Below are positions 6,732-14,173 of a stretch of 20,851 nt of DNA, piece after piece; within the stretch, counting starts at the first letter, position 1, and every line of letters begins with the position of its first letter. The notes under the pieces are model-generated. The model was given only the letters and a program-made list of their open reading frames with translations, made no database searches and was not told the DNA's origin. The stretch comes from Clostridiales bacterium (GTDB lineage Bacteria; Bacillota; Clostridia; Oscillospirales; Acutalibacteraceae). Where the stretch lies: contig DXXH01000019.1 of assembly GCA_019416395.1 (NCBI GenBank), positions 1 through 20,851 on the forward strand, in the 5' to 3' direction. The translations under genes and the position numbers were made by a program.

Positions 6732-8015
6732 TCACCGGGCTTTAAATTCCTCTAAAGTGATCACCTTGCCGCCATTCAACCGGGATTCTTCTGCCGCCAA
6801 AGCAATGAAGTGGCTTTCCATGGAATGTTCCAACGTGGTGGTACGTTCATTGGGTTCGGAATCGCTCAACAGCATCTCCAGAAAATCTTTCACAATGCCG
6901 CTGTCTCCTCCACCATGGCCTTTCAAATCGGCGGAAAGCTTTCCCACATCGATGGTTTCTTCCCCTTTGCCAAACTCCCGGACATGGATCACATTGGATT
7001 TCATATCCGCCTCAATTTCTCCGTTTGTGCCCATGGCTTTGAAATAACGGTAACAATCCTCGGTAAACGCACACATGGTAAAGCTGATGGTGGAGCCGTC
7101 TTCCATCAGAAGATTGGTCTGCTGATGGTCTACTACATCGTTGTCGCAATGGTAAACACACCGGCCATAAGGTCCTTCCCGCAGCGCTTGGTAAGTGCTT
7201 TCCAAGGTGTTTTCCACGCTGAGCACAGAACTGATCCAGCTATCGCCCTTTGCCCTGCCTGTCTTGGGACTGGTGATATAGATCTTTTCCGCGTCAAAGG
7301 GACAAGCGTCCTTTACTTTACAACCGTCCAAACAACGGAGTGTGGCCCCTTCCGGAGCGCATTCCGGTTTGAACAGCCGGGTACTGCCAAAAGAAGACAC
7401 CGACACGCACTTTTTCCCCAACAACCAGGTGAGAATGTCCATGTCATGGCAAGACTTTTGCAGAATCATTGGGCTGGTTTCCTGAGAATTCCGCCAGTTT
7501 CCCCGCACAAAGGAATGGGCCTGATGCCAGTACCCCACATTTTCGTTGGCGCAAATGGTGACCACATCGCCAATCCGGCCGCTTTGGATCAATTCCTTTA
7601 ATTTGTTGTAAAAAGCCGTATACCGCAGCACGTGACAGACAATGATCTTCCCAGGGCATTCCGAGGCAACCTGTAAGATTTCCTTGCATTTCTCCAATTC
7701 TGGAGAAATGGGTTTCTCCATCAGAATATTATATCCCTTCCGCAAGGCTGGAATCGCATGGCCAACATGCTGCCGGTCCATGGTGGACACCACCATCACA
7801 TCGGCCAATTTCTCTTTTTCCAACATCTCTTCCGCGCTGGAAAAACAATTTTCCCGGGGAATATCATAGAGCTTCCGGGCTTTTTCCACTTTGGCAGGAT
7901 CTAAATCCGCCACGGCTACCACTTTCATCTTGTCTGGGAACAGCTTTTGCATAGAAGCGTAAGTGCTTCCACGATCGCCAAACCCGGCAATCGCAAACGT
8001 TACAGGCGCTTTCAT
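6732..8015 (-). CDS. Gfo/Idh/MocA family oxidoreductase with a four-cysteine segment
   Basis: A 427-aa NAD(P)-dependent oxidoreductase of the family that acts on sugars, inositols and glycoside substrates. The N-terminal Rossmann fold shows AGFGDRG (near 10-16) and the family hallmark EKP (100-102). SCHDMDIL (near 188-195) supplies the His and Asp usually found in the catalytic region. An unusual segment has cysteines at 219, 228, 232 and 238 (C-x8-C-x3-C-x5-C), suggesting a bound zinc or a disulfide cluster. I recall similar cysteines in one large subgroup of the family. At 427 aa it is longer than the usual 330-380. A GTG at 8018 is an alternative start; GAGGG is 6 bases from ATG 8015. It sits alone between a terminator on each side. 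The substrate is unknown. Confidence 0.9.
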   Translation of the reverse strand: MKAPVTFAIAGFGDRGSTYASMQKLFPDKMKVVAVADLDPAKVEKARKLYDIPRENCFSSAEEMLEKEKLADVMVVSTMDRQHVGHAIPALRKGYNILMEKPISPELEKCKEILQVASECPGKIIVCHVLRYTAFYNKLKELIQSGRIGDVVTICANENVGYWHQAHSFVRGNWRNSQETSPMILQKSCHDMDILTWLLGKKCVSVSSFGSTRLFKPECAPEGATLRCLDGCKVKDACPFDAEKIYITSPKTGRAKGDSWISSVLSVENTLESTYQALREGPYGRCVYHCDNDVVDHQQTNLLMEDGSTISFTMCAFTEDCYRYFKAMGTNGEIEADMKSNVIHVREFGKGEETIDVGKLSADLKGHGGGDSGIVKDFLEMLLSDSEPNERTTTLEHSMESHFIALAAEESRLNGGKVITLEEFKAR

Positions 8016-8047
8016 CACGATCCCTCTTTCAAAAAATAATATTGGTC

Positions 8048-8167
8048 TATTTGCTCACCACAGGCACAGCGGCAGGGGTTCTCGCAAATAAAACTCCCCG
8101 GCGCGGCGCTATGGCATAAAACCTTGGCTAGGGTTGGCGCGGCTGGCCCACCGCAGGTGAGACAAAA
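8048..8167 (-). other. GC-rich intergenic stretch with inverted and direct repeats
   Basis: Between the fusion-gene terminator and the Gfo/Idh start, the DNA holds several symmetric elements: TATTTGC (8048-8054) against GCAAATA (8084-8090), CTCACC (8054-8059) against GGTGAG (about 8157-8162), and a direct GGCGCGGC pair at 8100 and 8136. On the - strand this would be the 5' leader of the Gfo/Idh gene if its promoter lies upstream. It matches no riboswitch consensus that I can recognise. A structured leader or operator array is possible. Confidence 0.3.
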
Positions 8168-8196
8168 ACGGGAAAGAGCAAATTCCCCTTTCCCGT
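8168..8196 (-). terminator. Terminator of the isomerase-acyl-CoA synthetase fusion gene
   Basis: ACGGGAAAG (8168-8176) pairs with CTTTCCCGT (8188-8196). In the - strand transcript the stem is followed by a run of five U, about 20 bases past the stop codon. Confidence 0.85.
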
Positions 8197-8214
8197 CCTC
8201 GTTCCTCGGTAGTC

Positions 8215-10746
8215 TTACGCTGTAACAATCGCCTCAGCGCTTTGCAGCTTCAAAAGCTTGACAGCGTCTTCACGCATCTTATATTTCAAAATCTTTCCGG
8301 CGGCATTCATGGGGAATTCCTCTACAAAGGTCACATAACGGGGCACTTTGTGCTTCGCCATGTGCGAACGGACATAATCCTTGATTTCCTCTTCAGTAGA
8401 GGACTCCCCTTCCTTCAGGATCACGCAGGCCATGATCTCCTCACCATACTGCTCGTCAGGTACACCGATTACCTGTACGTCACGAACCTTCGGATGAGTG
8501 TAGATAAAGTCTTCGATCTCCTTGGGGTAAATGTTCTCGCCGCCACGGATAATCATATCCTTGATCCGGCCAGTGATCTTATAGTTGCCATCGGACGTGC
8601 GGCGGGCCAGGTCACCGGTATGCAGCCAGCCATCTTTATCAATGGCTGCCGCTGTTGCCTCCGGCATCTTATAATAGCCCTTCATGATGTTGTAGCCCTT
8701 GGCCACAAACTCGCCGTCCACTTCATCTGGCAAGTCTTCCCCGGTTTCCGGATCTACAATCTTGCATTCCACGCCAAACATGGCTCCGCCTACGGTGTTC
8801 ACACGCACTTCCAAAGAATCCGTGGTTTTGGACATGGTGCAGCCCGGAGACGCTTCCGTCTGACCATATGTAATGCAAATTTCCGACATGTGCATCTTAT
8901 CCACCACGTCCTGCATCACCTTGACCGGACAGGGTGAACCTGCCATGATACCAGTACGCATGTGGGAGAAATCGGTCTTTTCAAAGTCCGGGTGCTCCAA
9001 CATAGCAATAAACATGGTGGGCACACCGTGGAAGGCGGTAATCTTCTCCTGGTTGATGCAGTGCAATCCCTTCCGGGGAGAAAACGCGGTAATGGGACAC
9101 ATGGCTGTACCATGGGTCATGGACGCAGTCATGGCCAGCACCATGCCAAAGCAATGGAACATGGGAACCTGGATCATCATCTTGTCCGCAGTGGACAGAT
9201 CCATGCAGTCGCCAATGGCCTTGCCGTTATTCACCACGTTGTAATGGGTCAGCATAACGCCCTTGGGGAACCCTGTTGTACCAGAAGTGTACTGCATATT
9301 GCACACATCGTCCTTATGGACCTGGCGGCGACGGTTCTCAACTTCCGTGGGCGGTACGGAATCGCCCAAGCCCATAGCGTGTTCCCAAGTATAGCAGCCC
9401 TTTTGCTGGCTGTCCACGGTAATGACGTTCCTGAGCACCGGCAGACGCTTGCTGTGAAGCTTACCCGGCAAGCTGTCTTGCAGCTCGGGGCAAAGCTCTT
9501 TGATAATGCCTACGTAGTCGGAATCCTTGAAACCGTCGATCATCACCAGCGTATGGGTATCGGACTGGCGCAGCAAGTACTCCGCCTCGTGAATCTTATA
9601 CGCTGTATTCACCGTGACCAACACGGCGCCAATCTTGGTGGTGGCCCAGAAAGTGATATACCACTGGGGCACATTGGTGGCCCAAATTGCCACGTGATCC
9701 CCTTTCTTCACTCCCATAGCGATCAACGCTCGGGCAAACTGGTCCACATCGTCCCGGAACTGGGAATAGGTGCGGGTATAATCCAGCTCGGTATAGCGGA
9801 AGCACAGCTGATCCGGGAACTCCTTGACCATGCGGTCCAGCACGTCGGGGAACGTGGCGTCGATCAGCGTCTCCTTGGGCCACACGTATTTTCCCGTATG
9901 AGCCCGGTTATCCTGCAGCTCTCCCTCTTTCATGGAAAGGGTGGAGAAGTAATCGTTCATGTAGTTGGCAAACTGGGGGAACACCACGCCGGCGTCAGAA
10001 AGTTCTTCCGCCCAACGCTTTACCCATTCCAGGGAAATATAGCCATCATAGCCCATATCCACCAAGGCGTCCAGCATTTCGTGAATGGGCAAGTCGCCTT
10101 CACCCATCATACGGTACTGCAAGGTACCGTCCACCATGACGCTATCTTTCACATGGACATATTTGATGTAGGAACCCAAATGCTCCACAGTATCCCGAGG
10201 AGCTTCCCCACCATAACGGTAAGGGTGATGCATATCCCACAAGGCGGCCACGGATGGCATATTCACTTTATCCAGCAAGGCCTTCAGGCGCTTTGTGTCA
10301 CAATACACGCCGTTTGTCTCTACCAACAGGCATACGCCAAAGCCCTGAGCGATGGTGCCCAGCAGTTTCAAGGCCTCTGCCACAAAATCATCGTCCACTT
10401 CCCCTTCGGGACGGGGATAGCGGTCACCCAGCACCCGGATAAAGGGTGTACCCAGCTTTTTCGCCAGCACAATGTACTGGGTGATCTCCGAAATGTTCTT
10501 GTCGAAGTCTTCCTTGTATTTCAGACCACAGCCGGATGCCAGACAAGGAATCTCCAGCCCTAGCGAGCGCAGCTTTTCTAGAGTCTTAGGCAGCTGTGCA
10601 TCGGTAAAGGGACTGGCATTCACGGCAAAGATTTCTTCCCCTAGCCCGCGAACCTCAATACCACCAAAGCCTAGGTCTTTGGCCATGGAATAAATATCGG
10701 TCCAAGTGAAATCAGGACAGGCCAGGGTTGAAAAACTGATCTTCAT
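8215..10746 (-). CDS. Fusion protein: TIM-barrel sugar isomerase-like domain + AMP-forming acyl-CoA synthetase
   Basis: A single 843-aa frame joins two normally separate enzymes. Residues about 1-265 form an AP-endonuclease-2/isomerase TIM barrel with all four metal positions: Glu143 (LLVETNG), Asp171 and His173 (LWDMHHP), His198 (YVHVKD) and Glu240 (SLEW). After a short linker (about 266-290), residues about 291-843 are a complete adenylate-forming ligase: A3 loop YTSGTTGFPKG (486-496), YGQTEASPG (627-635), HTGD (709-712), ITGRIKDMIIRGGENIYPKE (724-743) and catalytic Lys818 in NAAGKILK. Such ligases activate an acid with ATP and transfer it to CoA. ATG 10746 is chosen because GAGGTGG (10755-10761) is 8 bases upstream; a GTG at 10758 lies inside that site. 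The gene has its own promoter and terminator. Substrates of both halves are unknown. No frameshift or stop interrupts the junction. Confidence 0.9.
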   Translation of the reverse strand: MKISFSTLACPDFTWTDIYSMAKDLGFGGIEVRGLGEEIFAVNASPFTDAQLPKTLEKLRSLGLEIPCLASGCGLKYKEDFDKNISEITQYIVLAKKLGTPFIRVLGDRYPRPEGEVDDDFVAEALKLLGTIAQGFGVCLLVETNGVYCDTKRLKALLDKVNMPSVAALWDMHHPYRYGGEAPRDTVEHLGSYIKYVHVKDSVMVDGTLQYRMMGEGDLPIHEMLDALVDMGYDGYISLEWVKRWAEELSDAGVVFPQFANYMNDYFSTLSMKEGELQDNRAHTGKYVWPKETLIDATFPDVLDRMVKEFPDQLCFRYTELDYTRTYSQFRDDVDQFARALIAMGVKKGDHVAIWATNVPQWYITFWATTKIGAVLVTVNTAYKIHEAEYLLRQSDTHTLVMIDGFKDSDYVGIIKELCPELQDSLPGKLHSKRLPVLRNVITVDSQQKGCYTWEHAMGLGDSVPPTEVENRRRQVHKDDVCNMQYTSGTTGFPKGVMLTHYNVVNNGKAIGDCMDLSTADKMMIQVPMFHCFGMVLAMTASMTHGTAMCPITAFSPRKGLHCINQEKITAFHGVPTMFIAMLEHPDFEKTDFSHMRTGIMAGSPCPVKVMQDVVDKMHMSEICITYGQTEASPGCTMSKTTDSLEVRVNTVGGAMFGVECKIVDPETGEDLPDEVDGEFVAKGYNIMKGYYKMPEATAAAIDKDGWLHTGDLARRTSDGNYKITGRIKDMIIRGGENIYPKEIEDFIYTHPKVRDVQVIGVPDEQYGEEIMACVILKEGESSTEEEIKDYVRSHMAKHKVPRYVTFVEEFPMNAAGKILKYKMREDAVKLLKLQSAEAIVTA

Positions 10747-10754
10747 ACAATTAT

Positions 10755-10761
10755 CCACCTC
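10755..10761 (-). promoter_or_regulatory. Ribosome binding site that decides the fusion-gene start
   Basis: GAGGTGG on the - strand lies 8 bases before ATG 10746. The in-frame GTG at 10756-10758 is part of this site and so is unlikely to be the start. Confidence 0.75.
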
Positions 10762-10783
10762 ATCTTTTGTTGGTTATTGTTGT

Positions 10784-10812
10784 ATTATACAATTTCCCCC
10801 TGCCAGAGGCAA
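10784..10812 (-). promoter_or_regulatory. Sigma-A promoter of the fusion gene
   Basis: On the - strand, TTGCCT (10807-10812) and a perfect TATAAT (10784-10789) are separated by exactly 17 bases. The predicted leader before ATG 10746 is about 30 bases. Confidence 0.8.
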
Positions 10813-10822
10813 GGGGGAATTG
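10790..10822 (-). repeat. 33-bp inverted repeat overlapping the fusion-gene promoter
   Basis: CAATT-CCCCC-type arms fold back on each other with one bulged base on each side and a 3-base loop. The repeat covers the -35 box and the whole spacer and touches the -10. This fits an operator. It is also 85 bases past the purD stop, and no other terminator is visible there, so it could double as the purine-operon terminator, although no U-run follows on the - strand. Confidence 0.65.
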
Positions 10823-10906
10823 TAAGATTCGGCTATTTTCATAGTTTTAGCCCTTTAAAGTGGAAATAAATCAGAGACTACGCCCACATTTTTTAGAGCT
10901 TTTTCC

Positions 10907-12178
10907 CTATTTCCGATGGGTCCGGCCAATGTCTTTCCGATACATGGCACCCTCAAAGGAGATCTTATTGACACCGGCATAAGCCCGGTCCAGGGCCTCG
11001 TCCAAAGTATCTCCTCTGGCGGTAACTCCCAGCACACGGCCACCGTTTGTGAGGAATTTTCCGTCCTCATACTTGGTTCCGGCATGGTATACTACCACGC
11101 CTTCCACCTGGCCGTTTTCGTCCAGGCCGTGGATTTCCAGCCCCTTGGGATAGCTTCCCGGATAGCCCCCGCTGGCCATAACCACACAGGCGCTGGGCTG
11201 CTGGCTCCAACGGATATCCACCTGGGAAAGCCGCTCTTCCGCCACCGCTTTGACAATCTCCGCAAAATCTGTTTCCAAACGCGGGAGAACCACCTGTGTT
11301 TCCGGATCGCCAAACCGGGAATTGTATTCGATAACTTTGGGGCCTTGGGGCGTGAGCATCAACCCAAAGTACAGGCATCCCTTAAAAGGACGGCCTTCGG
11401 CGTTCATAGCCTTCATTGTGGGCAGGAAAATTTTCTCCATGCACTCCTTGGCCACCTCTTCTGTATAAAAGGGGTTGGGGCTGATGGTTCCCATACCGCC
11501 GGTATTGGGACCTTTATCCCCATCATAGGCCCGTTTGTGATCCATGGAAGACACCATGGGGCACAGCGTTTTGCCATCGGTAAAAGCCAGCACGGAAACC
11601 TCGGGGCCGGTGAGGAATTCCTCAACCACTACCTGGCTGCCGGATTCCCCGAAGATCTTATCTTCCATGATGGAATGGAGCGCCGCTTTGGCCTCTTCCT
11701 CGTTCTGGGCAATGATGACACCTTTGCCAAGGGCCAGTCCGTCCGCCTTGACCACTGCCGGATAGGTCCCCTGCTCCCGGATATAGTCCAGAGCCTGGAC
11801 AGGATCGGAAAACACCTGGTACCCTGCGGTGGGGATCCCGTATTTCTTCATCAGGTTCTTGGAAAACACCTTGCTGCTCTCGATCTCCGCCGCTTTAGCG
11901 TTGGGACCAAAACAGGGATACCCCGCAGCCTCTAGGAAATCCACCATGCCGGCGGCCAGAGGATCGTCCGGGGCCACAAACACAAAATCCACCTGCTTTT
12001 CCCGGGCCAGGGCCAACATGCCTTCCTTGTCCATCACATTCACAGGACAGCACTCAGCGTCCCGGGAGATTCCGCCATTGCCGGGAGCGCAGTAAAGGGC
12101 TTCTACCTGGGGGCTTTCCTTCAATTTACGGACAATGGCGTGCTCCCGGCCGCCGCTGCCAATCACCAGAATTTTCAT
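10907..12178 (-). CDS. purD: Phosphoribosylamine-glycine ligase (GAR synthetase)
   Basis: A 423-aa ATP-grasp enzyme that joins glycine to phosphoribosylamine with ATP, the second step of purine synthesis. The N-terminal IGSGGREHA (6-14) is the family signature. The ATP-grasp core shows VVKADGLALGKGV (about 138-150) and the PurD-typical GPNTGGMG; the metal-binding EYNSRFGDPE follows further on. Length is normal. The frame runs upstream to 12208, but ATG 12178 is chosen because MKILVIGSGG aligns with the usual N-terminus and AAAGGA lies 8 bases before it. It is the last gene of the purine operon, 42 bases after the HAD gene. Confidence 0.96.
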   Translation of the reverse strand: MKILVIGSGGREHAIVRKLKESPQVEALYCAPGNGGISRDAECCPVNVMDKEGMLALAREKQVDFVFVAPDDPLAAGMVDFLEAAGYPCFGPNAKAAEIESSKVFSKNLMKKYGIPTAGYQVFSDPVQALDYIREQGTYPAVVKADGLALGKGVIIAQNEEEAKAALHSIMEDKIFGESGSQVVVEEFLTGPEVSVLAFTDGKTLCPMVSSMDHKRAYDGDKGPNTGGMGTISPNPFYTEEVAKECMEKIFLPTMKAMNAEGRPFKGCLYFGLMLTPQGPKVIEYNSRFGDPETQVVLPRLETDFAEIVKAVAEERLSQVDIRWSQQPSACVVMASGGYPGSYPKGLEIHGLDENGQVEGVVVYHAGTKYEDGKFLTNGGRVLGVTARGDTLDEALDRAYAGVNKISFEGAMYRKDIGRTHRK

Positions 12179-12220
12179 CGCGTTATTCCTTTCTTTCAGG
12201 TCGTTCAAGGCACTTTAAAA

Positions 12221-12901
12221 TTACAAATGACGGGCAACATCCGTCAGAGTCGGGCAACAGAGAACCGCCCCGCAATCGTTTTTATCCCGATGCACCAGCA
12301 CCGTATGCCAGCCAGCGCTTTGCCCACCGGCAATATCCGCTTTGGGATTATCCCCTACCATCCAAATCAGGCTGGGGAAATGAGCCACAAGCTCCGCTTT
12401 CCGGAACAGCCGCACGTCTGGTTTATTCATCCCCACCGTTCCGGACACCACACAGTCTACAAAAAACTGCCGCAGATACAAGCGCTCTAACAAGGATTCC
12501 AGTTCTGGAAAATTGTCCGAAAGCAGATAGTTTTTATAGCCTTTGTAGGCGCACAACGCCAACGTAGCGGAAGCGTCTGGGTATACCTGATACCTTTTCG
12601 GGTCCAAAATCTTTTCCCTCACAGAGCGGGCCGCGGCTTCCGCCAGGGCTTCCGGCACTCCGAAACTCCGGTAGGCGGCGGTGAATTTCTCCACCCGGTC
12701 TTCCCACCAGCAATCCCCTGTGACGGAAGAGTTTCCGTCCGGGTCCCAGGGAAATCCCTTTGCCAAAAAAGGCCGCAGCTTTTCAAAAGTGACGCCGTAT
12801 TTCTCCGCGAAGGGGGCCGCAGCTTCCCATACCGCCTGTGTCCACATGGGATAAGACCGGGTAAGGGTGCCGTCAAAATCCCAAAAGATCGCTTTTCGCA
12901 T
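12221..12901 (-). CDS. HAD superfamily hydrolase, subfamily IA
   Basis: A 226-residue haloacid-dehalogenase-type phosphatase with all four motifs: DFDGTLT (8-14; nucleophile Asp8, acid/base Asp10), SDN (128-130), NKPD (159-162; Lys160) and GDNPKAD (183-189). A helical cap (about 17-100) sits between motifs I and II, as in subfamily IA phosphatases such as phosphoglycolate or nucleotide phosphatases. It lies inside the purine operon between AICAR formyltransferase and purD, 63 and 42 bases from them. A role on a purine intermediate, nucleotide or damaged metabolite is possible but is inferred only from position. ATG 12901 has an AAGGA-type site about 10 bases upstream. No signal peptide is seen. 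Confidence 0.88.
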   Translation of the reverse strand: MRKAIFWDFDGTLTRSYPMWTQAVWEAAAPFAEKYGVTFEKLRPFLAKGFPWDPDGNSSVTGDCWWEDRVEKFTAAYRSFGVPEALAEAAARSVREKILDPKRYQVYPDASATLALCAYKGYKNYLLSDNFPELESLLERLYLRQFFVDCVVSGTVGMNKPDVRLFRKAELVAHFPSLIWMVGDNPKADIAGGQSAGWHTVLVHRDKNDCGAVLCCPTLTDVARHL

Positions 12902-12964
12902 CTGCTTCTTTTCCTTCCGTCAACGGTTTTGCCACAGGGAAATACCGATTTCCCCCATCGTTTC

Positions 12965-14143
12965 TCAATGATGGAACAGCCGGATTCCCGTAAAGGCCAT
13001 GGCTATGTTATATTTATCGCAGGTCTCGATCACGTTGTCATCCCGAATGGAACCGCCGGGCTGGGCAATAAATTCTACGCCGCTCTTATGGGCCCGCTCA
13101 ATGTTGTCGCCAAAGGGGAAGAATGCATCGCTGCCCAAAGCCACACCGGTCATGCCGTCCAACCATGCGCGGCGCTCCTCACGGGTAAACACCTCTGGCT
13201 TCTCCGTAAAGAACTGCTCCCACTGGCCGTCTGCCAACACATCCATGCACTCGTCCCCAATGTACACGTCGATGGTATTGTCCCGGTCCGCACGGCGAAT
13301 CCCGGGCTTAAAGGGCAAATTCAACACCTTGGGACACTGGCGCAGATACCAGTTATCCGCCTTATTGCCTGCCAGACGGGTGCAATGGACACGGCTCTGC
13401 TGACCAGCTCCCACACCGATCGCCTGGCCGTTTTTCACATAGCACACGGAGTTGGACTGGGTATATTTCAAGGTGATCAGGGAAACGATCAAATCACGCT
13501 TTGCTTCCGGCGTCAGAGTCTTATTGGCTGTGGGCAAGTTCTCCAGCAGGCTCTCGTCGATTTTCAGCTCGTTGCGGCCCTGCTCGAAAGTAACGCCAAA
13601 CACGTCTTTGTGCTCCACAGGAGCAGGAACGTAATTGGGGTCGATCTTCACCACGTTGTAACTGCCTTTACGCTTCTGTTTCAAGATCTCCAAAGCTTCA
13701 TCGGTATAACCGGGGGCGATCACGCCGTCGGAAACTTCCCGCTTTAAAAGCAGAGCGGTTTCCTTATCGCACACATCGGAAAGAGCGGCCCAGTCGCCGT
13801 AAGAAGACATACGGTCCGCACCACGGGCGGCAGCGTATGCGGAAGCGATGGGAGAAAGCTCCAGATCGTCTACAAAATAGATCTTTTTCAGGGTGTCGGA
13901 AAGGGGCACATACACAGCCGCCCCAGCAGGGCTAACATGCTTGAAGGAAGCCGCGGCGGGCAGGCCGGTTGCCGCTTTCAATTCTTTCACCAGCTGCCAG
14001 CTGTTCAGCGCGTCCAAAAAATTGATATACCCGGGCTTGCCATTCAACACTTCTACCGGGAGATCCCCGTCGTCTTTCATAAAAATCCGGGAGGGCTTCT
14101 GGTTGGGGTTGCAGCCATACTTTAAAAGCAGTTCGTTTGCCAT
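12965..14143 (-). CDS. Stand-alone AICAR formyltransferase (PurH C-terminal domain type)
   Basis: A 392-aa enzyme matching only the transformylase half of bifunctional PurH. It would transfer a formyl group from 10-formyl-tetrahydrofolate to AICAR, giving FAICAR, the penultimate step to IMP. Visible are the N-terminal KYGCNPNQKPS (8-18), the catalytic pair Lys68-His69 in KHVSPAG, the FFPFGDNIE stretch near residue 345, the AQPGGSIRDD segment near 363-372, and the RLFHH C-terminus typical of this family. The MGS-like IMP cyclohydrolase domain of PurH is absent. The adjacent upstream gene encodes a PurO-type cyclohydrolase that would supply that activity. ATG 14143 is preceded by AAGGAAG about 9 bases away, and the gene lies 30 bases after the cyclohydrolase stop. 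Confidence 0.94.
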   Translation of the reverse strand: MANELLLKYGCNPNQKPSRIFMKDDGDLPVEVLNGKPGYINFLDALNSWQLVKELKAATGLPAAASFKHVSPAGAAVYVPLSDTLKKIYFVDDLELSPIASAYAAARGADRMSSYGDWAALSDVCDKETALLLKREVSDGVIAPGYTDEALEILKQKRKGSYNVVKIDPNYVPAPVEHKDVFGVTFEQGRNELKIDESLLENLPTANKTLTPEAKRDLIVSLITLKYTQSNSVCYVKNGQAIGVGAGQQSRVHCTRLAGNKADNWYLRQCPKVLNLPFKPGIRRADRDNTIDVYIGDECMDVLADGQWEQFFTEKPEVFTREERRAWLDGMTGVALGSDAFFPFGDNIERAHKSGVEFIAQPGGSIRDDNVIETCDKYNIAMAFTGIRLFHH

Positions 14144-14173
14144 AATTCAATTCTTCCTTTCCGCAAGATAAGA

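Noticed and set aside
8054..8162. A cobalamin, TPP or other known riboswitch in the Gfo/Idh leader
   Set aside because: The symmetric elements are present, but the conserved core sequences of these classes are not.
8962..10563. A 533-codon open frame on the + strand opposite the fusion gene
   Set aside because: It is an antisense shadow of a gene with clear domain motifs. Its translation has no recognisable family and is unusually rich in His and Gln, as expected from reversed codons.
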